In this document: positions 1 to 13,000 of the stretch, in pieces
Layout of the letters: each line of letters opens with the position of its first letter
How positions within the stretch are numbered: position 1 is the stretch's first letter
Source: Bugula neritina
Taxonomy: Eukaryota > Bryozoa > Gymnolaemata > Cheilostomatida > Bugulidae
Assembly (NCBI GenBank): GCA_964035545.1
Contig: OZ037769.1
Span: forward strand, 7,046,929 to 7,110,928
Direction: 5' to 3'
Length of the DNA: 64,000 bases
The notes under the pieces: model-generated
Seen by the model: only the letters and a program-made list of their open reading frames with translations
What the model was told of the DNA's origin: nothing
The model's database searches: none
Position numbers and translations under genes: made by a program

Positions 1-2
1 AT

Positions 3-1489
3 ACCCTGCCAGAACTTTCTGTACCGGCTGGTATCTTCACTGAGTTTATTATACCAGAAAGCACTTTCTATGACTATCAAGATGGTCCAACTCGCTCTCT
101 CAATCTGGAACTACTCAATGATGAAGGACAGGTAAAATGTCTCACCAAACACCCTTGTGGTGCAAGACTAAGTCAATGTATCAATCTGTTTATCTGATTT
201 CTTAGGTGGTAAACTGGCTTTATTGATGAAGTATATATATATTGCAAAGTGAAAATTGTGGTATATAAAAACTATTAGTTAATCAACTTTAACCTTGTAA
301 TGTAATTTTGATATGATGCATTTTACCATATTTCTACTGTGCTATATTTGGTATGAATCCTGACTAGTTTGAAGGCTATGCACTGTGCATCATACCTTGG
401 CTCAATAACCTAGCACCTCCAATGTGCAGTATGTATTTTATCTTAATCTATCCAACTATAATTTATAAGTGTATTATATTCTTGCAGGTAGTATCTCCAT
501 CAAACTGGTTACAGCTCAGTTCTCTCAGGCAGTCAGTATCCGGTGTAGCCTCATATCCATACTTTGACGGGGCTTCTACCAACCAGAACTATTACATTCG
601 AGCCTCGGACAATGAAGGAAACCACATAAACGCCTCCCTCAATGTTATCATAGATACTGAGAATCTGGCTAGTGTCTCTCATGTGTTTCTCATGACCATC
701 ACCACAGACTTGTATCTGTTTACTCTAGATAGCAGTCACATTGTATGGTGGGCAGGAAATGTTACCAAGTTTTTTAACTCTGATATCTCCGACATTACAG
801 TTCTCAATGTGACTGCGCCTTTAGTGACTGTTATGTGGAGTAATAATTCTATCCAATCAGCTTACACGTGTCCAATAGCATCTATCAGAGACCTCTACCA
901 AATAGTATCCAGCGATCAGTTCATCCAATCACTGCCTCAGTTTTTTATCACATCAATTTCTCTCAAACTGGTGGGTATTTGCTCTGAGTTCAGTGTTGAA
1001 CCGACGGTTGAAACTACTACCACCCCTACTCCCTTTACAAACAGTACTACGAGCACTCTCCCTGCTTCAACCACACTTACTACCACAGTTGTTGCGACAA
1101 AGTTACCTCAGCAAACGCCTGATCCATTTTTAGCTCAGAAAATAGCAATACCAGCTGGAATAATTTTTGTAATACTTCTAGTTATAGTGATATTATTAGC
1201 CGTGCTGAGAAATCGGCGTAAATACCGCGGCAGGTCCCGCTTTGATGCAGACGGTCCTCTGTATGCGCCGAGGTCGCCTAAGCTAATGCCCGAAGAGACC
1301 GATACTACTGAGGACACTAACGGTCAGTTCAATGACCTCTTTGAAAGTGAAGTGATTGACTCACCAAATCAGGAATTCCCAAATGTTGAAAGACCAGCTA
1401 GCAAGGCTGCTCCCCCTGTTTACACGCTACCACCTCCTTTTCCTCACAACAAAACTCGCCAGTCAGATCAGGCTTTTGATTTGCCTTGA
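3..1489 (+). CDS. DAG1: Dystroglycan, C-terminal part (5' end outside window)
   Basis: Dystroglycan is the transmembrane link between basement-membrane laminin and cytoskeletal dystrophin/utrophin. Two exons are visible: 3-131 and 488-1489 (phase 0, GT at 132, AG at 486-487), giving about 376 residues. In order they show the second cadherin-like domain (GIFTEFIIPESTFYDY to about YYIRASDNEGNHINASL), a SEA-like domain with TVMWSNNS and a Cys pair, a Thr/Ser-rich stalk, a transmembrane helix (AIPAGIIFVILLVIVILLAV), a basic juxtamembrane stretch RNRRKYRGRSR, and a Pro-rich tail with a PPVY motif, the usual ligand of the dystrophin WW/EF/ZZ region. The vertebrate Gly-Ser cleavage pair is replaced by Pro-Leu, and about 21 residues follow PPVY. 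It is convergent with the next gene; a poly(A) signal lies near 1991. Identification rests on domain order and conserved motifs. Confidence 0.88.
132..487 (+). other. Last intron of dystroglycan
   Basis: This 356-bp AT-rich intron begins GTAAAATG and ends TTGCAG. It falls in phase 0 inside the second cadherin-like domain. Apart from the splice sites I see nothing in it. Confidence 0.8.
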
Positions 1490-2149
1490 ATGAAACAAAT
1501 TCAGAAAACATGAACCTGTGGACATTTTAAAGATTTTTCAACATTGCAAACAAATACTAGTGATTAGTTTGCCAATCTGCTCTCTGGCCATTTTCATTTT
1601 ATGCAGCGTGTAATATCTCTTTGGTCATTTCTGACACTTCATGCATCATTACATTATTGTATTGTTTTAATTTTCTACACAAATTTGCCGGTTATAATCA
1701 TGTAAGCTTGCATAATATTATATTCTCCGTCCCTTTTAGTAATCTCTCGAGTGTATGTCTCTTTCTATTTACATTATATATATACTTTGCTATTTTTTAA
1801 TTCTATTATTTTTATGCAATTTTTTATATCATACTAAACTTTCTCTAGTCTGTGGTTGGATTTGATATACTTGTACATGATCTTGATATTAGTGTGGTAA
1901 TTTATATATATGTAATATATTAGCTTTTGGTAGTTGTGTTGAAGCTTTTGTATTATCCTGTATTTGTTTTTCTTTTTTTGCTAATGACATAATAAATATG
2001 GCATAATAATTATAGATCAAACACTCATTTGTGTATTAGCACTAACGTGCTAAATGAGTTTTAGAATCTATTATGGTTTTGAAATTAATAAGGCAATAAA
2101 ACAATTTATTTTCTTACTAGCAAGAAGTAGCTGTTTGTATAAGTTGTTT
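1490..2149. other. Shared 3' region of two convergent genes
   Basis: AT-rich 3' UTR sequence. An AATAAA on the + strand near 1991 can serve dystroglycan. On the minus strand AATAAA occurs near 2105-2110, and also inside the last sense codons and stop of the opposing gene (AAT AAA TAA followed by AAA). No coding potential is visible. Confidence 0.6.
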
Positions 2150-5100
2150 TTATTTATTTTCAACTAATTCATAATACACTTCTTTCTCATCTTCACACTC
2201 GGTGAATTCCTCATTTGAGTCATGAAACATAGAGTTTACATTATTTCTTGTATTACCCAAGTTGTCGTTTTCATACCCACTGCCTTTTTCTTGAGTGATT
2301 TTTATTTGATTGTTTTCTGTGGCCACAGCTCGTCCAAATTCAGCATCTACAATTAAACCCTGAGAATCTTGAAAATCTTGCGCCACCAAGTTTTCACTTG
2401 CCTCTGTTTGACTCTCCTCAGTTTTATCTTTAACAACTTGTGTTTCCCAGTGTCTACTTGAACTCCTGCAGCTTTCAATTATGGTTTCTGGTGCATCAAA
2501 ATACTGCCCAATCGTGTTATCACACATGTCAGATGGCTGGTAAAAATCTGATGCTTCAAGTTGCTCTGCATCTGTAAATGAATTCTCTTTCTGGAGCTCA
2601 TTTTTATACTCTATTTGGTTTGTGTCATCTTTACAAATTGATTCATTTGGAGATTTATCAGCAATTTTGTCTCGGGAGGATTTAACAAAAACAGCATTTT
2701 GGTCACTCTTGAAACACTCTACTAGGTCTGAGATTTCTACTATTAGGTGATTGGTTGCATCACTGTACTCATCATCGCTGCTTTCAAAACTGATCTCTTC
2801 ATCTTCCGTTGATAAGTCCCTTATAGCTTCTGCTATGAAAGAGGCTACTGCATCAGATACCTCCTCGCCTTCCGCGTCTAGTTCTACCATTTCGTTAAAT
2901 TTAAGCAGTTCGTCTGCTTCTTCATAATCTTCTGCAGAAGCCTTCACGCCAACAGGCCAACTTTGTTCCTTTCCATTTTCTGCTACGTTAATCTTTGTGC
3001 CAATTTTAAGATCGTGATTCGATGTTGTACCAACTCTGTTATCTGGAGATATCATTGTTACTTCTTTTTCACTGTCGGCTAAAAATTAGATTTTCATATA
3101 TAAGACTTTAAAGGAAAATTTAAAGTTAAATATCCTAACCAAATAAACTAATGTATAATATCTGGCTTGTCTAAACTAAGTGCAAGTGCAAAAGACTTGC
3201 AAAACTGACATTAAACTATATAAAATTTGAAACCAGGTTTATTTTGCTTAAAAAATTAGATTTAAATGTCTTCTTTTTTGGAACTCAATTTAAATTTGAG
3301 ACTACTTTGTTTTACAGACAAAATATTTGTATGGGTTCATTAATTTTCAACAACACCATAAAAATAATTACATGCAGCTGTTATTAAATGGTATATGTTG
3401 GGTCTAATGAATCACCAGTCCACCTGTTAAATGCAGCCTAACTCTGAAGAGATTCTTCCTGCACTAGCTAAATGTTCATAACTCTAGTGTTAATAATTAT
3501 TACCCAGTAGCCCCTGTAGTGTAATGGTTAATGCGCCAGCTGCAAGCCGGTGGTCTCAGGTTCAAATCTCAGTAGGGCAAAAGTTCACAATAACCATGGT
3601 TTTTAAAAGTTAGCTGTTTTTGCATATTATAGAATTTTTATGCAGCATTGTATAATTTAGAGTTTTTTGGCACTCAAAACCAAGATGCGAAAACATAGGT
3701 GGATCTTCTTATAGGGGAGTCACAGACCAATATTTGTTACTAAGCTGTAAATAAAAGCTCGAACATTTTAAACTTAGCTGTGAATTCTAACCTTTCATTT
3801 GCAAAGTTTCCTGTTCAGAAGCAATTCGTTCTCTAAAGTTCCACATGTGTTCACTGACAACCGGGACAAAAGCAGCTGCAGCTAGAGTTGACCTAAGAGT
3901 AAAATACTGAGATCATGCCTACATCTTATATTACATCTTACTAATAAAGGCTCAACATTTAGATATATTTTCGTTGCATGGCTGGTACAAGAAATTTTCG
4001 CAGAGTATAATTGTATGTCGTGAAATTGTATACATACTCGTTCTTTATGATTGAACTTTGTGCAGTTTAGATATAATGGAGTATATTATATAACATAAAA
4101 GTATACCAAATATAGAGTTAGGTGTAATAATGGAAAAATTAGGAAAAGCCTGTGTTCTAGATTAGAAATGTAGCATAAAAAGCTATGTTCTTGTGAGAAT
4201 TTCAACCCACTTCTCACACCAAAATTTAATAATAAAACTAAAGAAGTTAGGCTATCTCAATTTCCCACTACTGCTTCTAAATGCAAATATACAAAAAAAT
4301 AAATTGATCATTATAAACTCAAATATAGCCATTAAGGCAGTAAAGCTTTTGCAAACCAAATCTTACCAAGAGGAAAGTCACACTTACATGATGGTGATTT
4401 CTTCCAGTGCTACGGTGACGCTTTCAGACTCGGCCACCAGTATTTGATCTCCAGCAAGGTCAGTACTACTCGTTTCCATTAATGCGTTATTTAAATCAAT
4501 TTGTTCGTTTGAAAACTTTCCAGTAATTTCATGCTTAGACTCCACATCTTCCGATATAGAATTCCCCTCAATAGATTGTGGATTAAAATTTGAGTTTACT
4601 TTTGACTGTGAGCTTTTCACTGTATGGCCATCTAAAGCTAATAGGAGGTTACTAGAGTCGCTGTTAATATCTAGCCTTTCAACCAAGTCGTCTTCATTCG
4701 ACTGAGTGCAGTTGGTGCAGCTGCAGCTGGGGTCATCGGCAGTTTCGCAACCTTTAGTACAAATACATTTTAGCAGAGGTGTTGTTGGACCCTTTATATT
4801 TTCTATGGCGTTATTTATTTCAGTTTTAGCAACAAGAGAGGCCTGAGCTTCTGGTAAAGAATCACGCAGTGTCTGACTGCACTCTCCGCTTTCAGCTTTA
4901 CAGTTTGCAGCATCTTGAGGTTGTTTCTGAGAAGTCAGAGGTGTGTTTCCTTCTAGCACTGAATCGGATAGGTTCTCATTCTGAGTAGATAGGTTAACAG
5001 AAATGGAAAAGTTTTCAGCTAGCTTTTTAGCAGCCAGTAGTGTCAGGTCACCAAAATCTTCAGCTAAAAAGAGGGTTAAAGTTATACAAGGGAATCTCTG

Positions 5101-6318
5101 TATGCAACATTAGTTCAATTTATTAGTTCAAAAATGAAATTTAATCAGTATAAATTTGTTGAAATGCATATATATAAAATAGCAACTTTAAAAGGTAGCA
5201 AATATAGTTGAGTACAGAATTCAAATTATCAAGTTTTGACAACTACTGCGGGATATTTAATGAGAGTATTACTATAACAGGAAACAGCAACTGTTTTTCT
5301 GTAAACTGACATTTGTTTGTGTCAGGCTCATCTTGGATGTCAGATAAAGTGGGGAATCTCAGCTGGTCACAAGTTTCATTCCCATTTGATGTAGGAGCCT
5401 TTACGTCTTCAATAAATCAGATATAACTATACATGACTCACAAGTCATAATTATATGCATGACTCATACATTATAGACGAGTCAAAGGCAATTATGTAAC
5501 AACCTAAAAAGATAAAACTATTTATATTTCTATCAGATTGCCTATGATGCATCTAGCATTTGCAATACAAACCTTTGGTTCAAATGATTTATACCTACAA
5601 ATTTTAGTTCCTAGCGTTAATGAGTTTAAACCAATTTATTACCAAGTAAGAGCTTTATGGCACATTAAGCTGTTGAATAGTCAAGTCATATGTGATATCA
5701 TGCTTTATTATAAACTTGTATCAAACATTTTCTGAAATAAAGCTAAAAGTTTCCAATTAATTCATAATAGTATCATAGTAAGGTCTAGGCTAACTGCAAG
5801 TTATAAGATCATGGCATACATATCTAAGTTTTGATATTTAAACTTCTTAAAAGATTTTAATAGGCTAGAAATATTTGTCTATAAAACAGAATTCATTGAA
5901 CACCTTGACAAAATTAAGCTTTTTTCAAAGTGCTTGATTACCACAACTGATAACTAATAATCACATTTAAAATTTATGTAAAAAACATTGTAATATAATA
6001 TAATATAAGTCAGGTTGACAGATATTTAAACAAACGAGTAAAAAAATTTAAAACCAAAGTTCAATTAGAATTATGCAACTCCTAGTGTTCCCAGCAGTTT
6101 CTCAAGTTATTAAGCAGAATGTACCAAGTGTCAAAAACTGTTGAAAAATGCCCCAAACCTTGCCACTTTCCTAATGAACCAGAGACAGATTGTTTCAACA
6201 TGGCATATAATATAACAATAGGTGAAAAGTGAGACATACCAGAAGATTTGAGAGGTTTGATGTCACTACCTTCCACATGAACTGTCTCTGTTGTGTCATC
6301 ATTATCTAGGAAATCCAT
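2150..6318 (-). CDS. Unrecognised acidic protein, about 626 aa, five coding exons
   Basis: I do not recognise this protein. Exons are 6240-6318, 5311-5406, 4388-5063, 3792-3892 and 2150-3078. Phases agree at every junction and the total is 627 codons including stop. The start used is MDFLDNDDTT; an in-frame Met four codons upstream (6328-6330) is possible. The protein is strongly acidic and Ser/Thr/Glu/Asp-rich, with no signal peptide or membrane segment, so it is probably intrinsically disordered. Two segments look structured: a Cys-rich motif in exon 3 (CICTKGC, then CSCTNC) that could bind metal, and exon 4 (FVPVVSEHMWNFRERIA), which looks like an amphipathic helix. The exon 2 donor (GTCAGT) and acceptor are the weakest junctions. 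The stop codon overlaps a tandem AATAAA. The promoter probably lies at 6.3-7.0 kb, downstream of the plakin-repeat gene on the same strand. Confidence 0.62.
3510..3578 (+). tRNA. tRNA-like sequence, anticodon GCA (Cys), probably a pseudogene
   Basis: The 69-nt stretch has an A-box-like TGTAATGGTTAATGC, a 7-nt loop CTGCAAG with GCA at the anticodon position, and a B-box-like GGTTCAAATC. The acceptor stem pairs only at its outer four positions, and the anticodon and T stems contain mismatches. It is therefore more likely a tRNA relic or a SINE head than a working gene. It lies in an intron of the acidic-protein gene, on the opposite strand. Confidence 0.35.
4080..4290 (+). repeat. Dispersed repeat family, copy 1
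   Basis: About 180 bp here matches 51050-51240 in the same orientation. Shared blocks include TTCTAGATT, CCAAAATTTAATAAT and TTAGGCTATCTCAATTT, with small indels. This copy sits in an intron of the acidic-protein gene. No tRNA promoter boxes, terminal repeats or coding sequence are evident, so the family is unclassified. Confidence 0.6.
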
Positions 6319-6599
6319 TATAAGTAACACTCACGGCATGTATGCCTTTAATAGGCAACTTAATTTCATGTGCTAATAAAATTTTTGAGTTTTTTAAAAC
6401 ATTTTATATATTTAGTACACAGATAGGCAAATGATTTCCTGGTAATAGATATGATTATATTTTTTCATAAGAGAAAACTCTGAATTTTTATTTAAAAATA
6501 TGCCAACAATGAATAGAAATATTTTGTTAACAATGCTAGAACTTTTTATTTTAGAATAATATAGGAATATAACCAAGTCTAAAAACTCACAAGATAAAA

Positions 6600-6835
6600 A
6601 TATAAATAGAAGATAAGAAGAGTAATTATAATATCATCAAAATATCACCATGTCATACATAATACCATTACTATATTATAATATTACTACGTACTATAAT
6701 ATAAAACTTTTACTATATTACTCATATATTACTACATTTTTAATATATTACTAACTACTATATCATTTATATTATGTTATATATATATGTTATATTATAT
6801 TATTATATTATATTATATCAATATTATGTCGCCTA
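6600..6835. repeat. Low-complexity AT-rich tract
   Basis: This tract is built from short TATTA/TACTA/ATATTA words, with no coding sequence. It lies between the start of the acidic-protein gene and the end of the plakin-repeat gene, in the presumed promoter interval of the former. Confidence 0.6.
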
Positions 6836-7030
6836 AAAAGTAAATATTCTATAATAACTGTAAAGCTCAATGCACTCCCAATATTATGATAAGTGGTATA
6901 TATGTACTTCAATCAGTCTAGTAAAGTCTGCATGTGAAGCAGGAAACTTCTGCACAGGAAGTGGTAGCTGGTAAAGGTGATGAGGAGTAGCCATCAGTCG
7001 CTTTTATAAATGTGGGCAAATTTTTCAGCT

Positions 7031-10000
7031 TCACACAGAGGTTTTTGGAGTTGCACCACTACCAGCACTAACTGTAGATTTCTCCTTGGAATTCTCATTC
7101 AGTGTTGCTTTAATATAGCCTTGAAAAATATATGAGTATAATATGTATTATACATAATATATATTGTGCTACCAATTTAGTAAATAAACATGTAAGCAAT
7201 CAATTAAAATTTTAAACATACCACCAATTAATACAATATAAATCAAAAGCAATTATATCTTTAGATTATAACTCAATTTTGTCAATTGAAATTGTGTTAC
7301 CAAAGCATAAAAACATTTAAAATCAATTTTTATAGTTTCATAATATTGTTCATTCAACATTCCGAGATAAGAAAATGCATTTTATAGTATTTCTATTTTA
7401 TTGTGATTTAACTGTTGCTACAAAATCTGTTTACTGTTTGGAGAAATTGTAGATGATGTATTTTTAAATTATAGGAGTTGTACAACCACACTGTAGTCCA
7501 CTACACAGTTTGTTCAGCTTGTAGTACAACAATTCATTGAACATCTGACTCATTGATATAAAATGGCGTAGAGAGCCCAGCCTTCATTTATGTGGCCCTC
7601 AAAGGCATAACAAACAAAAGTATTTTGCACACTGTATAGGAATTAGAATGAAAAACCACCTTTTAAATGTCTTTTGCATACACATGCTACAAAACATGCA
7701 GTCTACAGTAATAATTGAGACTTCATTGTGTAATGATTCGTAAAAAATTGGAATAAAGTTATTTAGAAAAAATACTGATGCTGTGGCCGACAGCCCCAGT
7801 CAAATTTTACAAAGTGGCTCTAGCTACTAGAATATTCAATTTCAGTGGCTCTCCCTCTGAAAAGGTTGAACACCTCTGATTTACACCAAGAGTAGAGTTT
7901 TACACAAAAGTTCTTTAATATTATTAAAAAGCTTGAATTTGTTAGCAGCGGTAATACAGAAACCATCTATGTTTAATTTTTTGAAGTATTATAATACCTT
8001 TTGAAAAAACAGATTGCTTAATATAATTTGCGATATCAATTTTTCAGTACAATTAGTGAGACACAAGCTAAACACAGGTCTCTAGTAGTGGAGGTAAGAA
8101 ACACCGACTTTATGAAGTAGCTTCAAGGAGAAATAACTACTAAATCTGACAAAAACACGTCTTTACAACGCTTGACCTAAGGCTACCTTTGTTGATGGCA
8201 ATCTCAGCGGACATCGTCTCCTCTGATGAGGTGTCCACGTAGTCCCCTGTCCTCTGGTCTATTATCCCTTCAGCCACAGCTTCATGGAACTTCAAATTCC
8301 TTCTCTTCCTCTGATCATACACAGCATGTACAGAGTATGTCTTCAGAACTTCTTCATGGATTGTACCTGTAGTGAGAATACTTGGGCTCGAGCATACACT
8401 GTAGTAACTACAGTACACTGTAGTAGCTACAGTACACTGTAGCGGTTACAGTAGACATACATAGTCTAAGTTAAATCAGTCTCACAGACATAAACATGAC
8501 AAGGAAACACAGCTTTATGCCGCATTATATACATTTAAAGGACCCCCTAGTCAATTACATGCCACTACAGAGATGCTACAGAAGGCATAACATACTTTCT
8601 TATTTTGAAACACAATGTATAAACCTCTTAAGCAGATTACTAACTAATAAAAACCACCCCTTTGTAGCTCGCGTTAAACCCCCCCCCCTTACAATTCAGT
8701 TTTGCTCCAACACCATCTGCAATATTAATGGTGCATTAAGTTCAATACATGTATTTAACATGTAAGCTTTAAACAAACATGTTTCCAAATAAATATATGA
8801 ATATGTAATACTTTCTACTATTTCATCAACACTACGCAGCACAGCATTACAACAGCATTGCATCACACTATGTTATAATCATTTACCTTCAGCATTCATA
8901 TCAGACTCTATTTCAACTAGCTCCTTATCCACTGCATCTCCCATCAACATCTTAGTCCCAGAACGTAGGTCTAAGTAAGTGCCATCTGCAATGTTCAGTA
9001 TACCCTTACGAATTGCCTGCTGTCTGTCTAACATTTCACCAGTGTTGGTATCCATAGCACCTGCAAGTTGTAATGGCAGCTGTCATAAAATATAACATCC
9101 TTTATTCTAAACTATCAACACAAGTGAATATAATGGTTCGATCAGAACAACACAAGTAGAGGTACTACGAAGTACCTGTTTACTTCTATTTACTTTTGAC
9201 TTTCACTACTTTTTGATAAAGTGCTTTGCAGTGTGAAAAGTGCAAAAAGCTTTGTAATCAAAAATATAGTAGAGAAATTACACCAAAATGTGCTTTGTGA
9301 TACTTCTACTTTAAATGAATTTATTTAACAAATTGGACACCAGATGTAACTTTAAGCAACCAAATGAGCTGTAAGTATAAAATCATAAATAAAAGAGCAA
9401 AGATTTAGTGCTTAAGTGAAAAGCACTATTAAGGATTTGTTGCCGAGAAAATGCTTTCGAGAACTGTCTCAGCTAAATTTTGCAAGTCCAGACATGCTTA
9501 GACGCCATAGAAAACAGACACATTCTGATTGGCTGAGCAACACATTTCTCTACCAGACACTGTAGGCACAGATTAACACTTGCAACATTTTCTCCGTTTA
9601 TATTAAATACACAAAATTTGCTGGTACAAAAAAACTTCTGACTTCCAAGTATTGCCACCTGACCATGTATGTCAAAATGAATTAAACCCAATCTTTGTGG
9701 CGGCTGGCATCAAGTGTCATGATCTTGACCTCAGTAGATAAGTCGAGAGACTACACCAGAGAGAAAAAATCACATGAAGACAAACTTTGACCTCACTAGA
9801 CACACCAGAGAGGTCAAGCTTGTCAAGAGCACATTGTGCAAAAGTAGCAGACAACTCCGTGTTAGTCAACAGTCTGAAAGACAGAGCATACCTTGCACAG
9901 TGTATGGCATTGTCTCCCTTGTTGTCCTGATGGTTATAATCCCCACGGAGTTTACTTTCTCTTCAGATTTAGACACCTTAGCATGTCCCATCTAAACAGT

Positions 10001-13000
10001 AGGCAATGAAATTATTCCAATGTGATTCAATATATTATTATAACAACATTATAAAATATAACTGTAGCTAAAGCGATACGGTGAAAAACTGTAAAAACTA
10101 TATTGATGAAGTCATTACAAGTTATTCCAAAGTCGACATGAGTTATTTCTTGACTTAGTCACTGTCTTGATTTATCTGAGCGTCAACTTAGCTCTGATGA
10201 ATACATAATAACTAGACACACTAACAATCCTAGGTCACAGTTGACCTTTGTAAGCTGACTTTTGGTCACAGTCAAATCTTTTTGTAAGTTGAATTTTGTA
10301 AATTACCATAAATAATACACGCTGAGGAAATATAATGACTTGACAATTAGTTTCTTAGGACTAGACAAACCTTACATGGCAATTTAACATGAAGAATAAA
10401 ATTATGGCCACAATAGAAAGAAGCTGCTGGACAGCAGGAAAAGCAACAGTGTAGTGTGGAGTTATCACCACTTGGCACCAATGGACTGATGGGACTGAGT
10501 ACTATAGGACCTAAGACTACAAGTTTAGCCTGTAAACTGGAAGGCATAGCTTTCATCTAACAGAAATGTTGCTACTACTAAACGATACTACTAATAGTAT
10601 TCAGGGATAATAAAGGGAGTTTTATAGCGGGAGATTATAGCAGACGTAGTGTCAAGCTTGAGGTATGCAGTTGTTATACTAACACTTTGCTGAAACACAA
10701 AACATTAATTATTAGTGAGCAAAACAAATATTAATAACTTATTACAATAGCTGCATATATTTTAGTGTTTGATAAAATTTACACGAAACAAGAACTTGAC
10801 AATAAAAACCATTCGAGCAAAATAACAAGTCATTACTTTTTTCTTGCTGTGCAGAACATGAGCTAAAGAACTTGTGTAAACTAACTAGGTATATTATTAA
10901 TCACCCTATAGAGTATATCGCATAGACTTAAATTATGAGTGCAGTCCCATAATGCTCCTCAAAAGTTTTTTTTATAGCTAAACTCAACCAACTGTTGTGG
11001 GAAAAGAATCTTAAAATTCATAAAGCTGTGAACTTCTTCAATTAAAACTCAAAGCAGGAAAAGTTGAAAAAAAATCTATTAATATTTATATAACTAATAG
11101 ATAGGGTACCAGAAACCATAGAAGTAGTAATACCTTTACATAGCCTTTGTTCATTGCGTCTACCATGGAAACATATTGCCCGGTTGTACTGTTATAATAC
11201 AGCCCTTGAGCTAAGTCTAAGATGCCGGCAGAGACGGCTTCCTGCATAGACACCACTTCTTCGTCCCATTGGCTATCTGGATTGGTGACCACGCCTACTA
11301 TCATCATAGTAACAGTTTCCTCTACCTGTTACAGTCATGTAGATGCTAAATTCAATCAACTCAAGCCCAGCCTTTTAAAGCAAGAGCTTCAATCTCTAAA
11401 AAAACTTACGAAAGCTTATAGTCACTACCCCTGTGAGAAATCCCTGATGGAAAGGATTTTTTTAAAACAACCAAGGACTTATTCAGATGTGACATTGAAG
11501 GAATTATAACTGGATGCTCTTCCTAACATCACCAATGGCCTTTACTGGAGATCGAACCCAAGACTTCGTTTTTACTAAGCCATGCGCTCCAACCCCTAGA
11601 CTACAGCTGCTCCCTTACAAAAGAGCTCTGTAGCTGCAATCTCTAAGACTATGACTATTAACTTGGGCTAACATTCAAGCAATGTGCTGCTTATGAACAA
11701 GGAAAGACAACTAATAACTTTTTAATAGCTCTCAACTGTGAACTCTAGATACCTCGGTTTCAATGATTTCTTCGGTTTCTGTCATTTGAGTTCTAGAGTA
11801 TTCTATTCCAGTGCTGCTCCCGCTAGATGAGTCCACGGATGCAGTGCTCACTAACTTTTCTAAAATCAAACGGTATTTGAATACCCAAAAGCAAAACAAA
11901 TGGAATATATAATTGATAGACCCCAGCAAATTTCAATGACACATTTTTATTGGAATAGTGAGCAGACGATTTAAACATGTAGTAAGCAATAGTGCACTGA
12001 GTGTTGTTATATTGCTAATGAACTTGATCAGGTCACATACATATGCCAGAATTTTTACAAGCAAGGATTATATGCATGAACAAAACCGACTCGTCACACA
12101 TATTACATGGAAACAGAATTTTTGAAGGAGGAATATTTGCCAAATCAATAGAGCAGAATTTAATTTCCTCCAATATGACTTATGTCTATGTGTGTTGTTG
12201 CAAACAGAGATTTGCCAATTATTATTTCTACTCCATTGTAGTATATCAAATTAGAATATTAGTATGTATAAATAATAAATGATAATTTCGAAATTTGCCA
12301 TATTATGTCAATTTTTAGAGGGCGAGATGAGCATGCAAATTTTGAAAAAAAATCAAATGTTTGAAAAACTGATTATATTATATAGCCAATTTTACAATTA
12401 CTTTAAAGTTTTTTTTAAAGACGACTCTACCACTTAGCAACATTGGTAACCAATTGAATGCAGTTTTAAAATTCACTAGCTATAAGTGCAACAATGCTTA
12501 ATTAGATACAAATTATCCAATGCAAGCAATTCCATTGCTTGTGTTCCAAAGTATAACACAAGAAAGATTGGCTCACTTCAATTACACCAAACTGGCATGA
12601 TAAAGCTTCGATTGACTTAATACAAAACCTATACAGTCTAGTAATTTTAAAATACAGCAACCGGTAGCAGCTGGGGAAGATAATCCCAATTTCGTTGTAA
12701 ACACTCTGGAAAATAACAGCATATTGGAAAACCCTGCAATAAGGCAAAGAAAAGGCATGAAGTTCTCAAATGCATTACCTGAAGGTTCATTTTCAGCAGA
12801 GCCTGATGTACCCTTGATCTAGAAATACAATATCTTGTTGAATACGTTGGATATATATATAAACTCATAGATGTTCTAAGACTGAAATATTATGTGCCTG
12901 ACTGAGGTAACAGAAATGTTCTAAAAGCGTATTCGGTTTGGTGGTGAATGAGTGCAGTAGTTCGGAATTGGGGGACCTAACTCCAAACTTGAGAGTCCCA

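Noticed and set aside
7500-7885. hAT-like transposon remnant (AAAAGGTTGAACACCTCTG near 7860-7880)
   Set aside because: Only one end resembles a hAT terminus; I could not find a matching inverted end or an 8-bp duplication, so it is not listed as a feature.
12043-12282. 79-codon + strand open frame
   Set aside because: It lies in an intron of the plakin-repeat gene on the opposite strand, with AT-driven composition and no motif.
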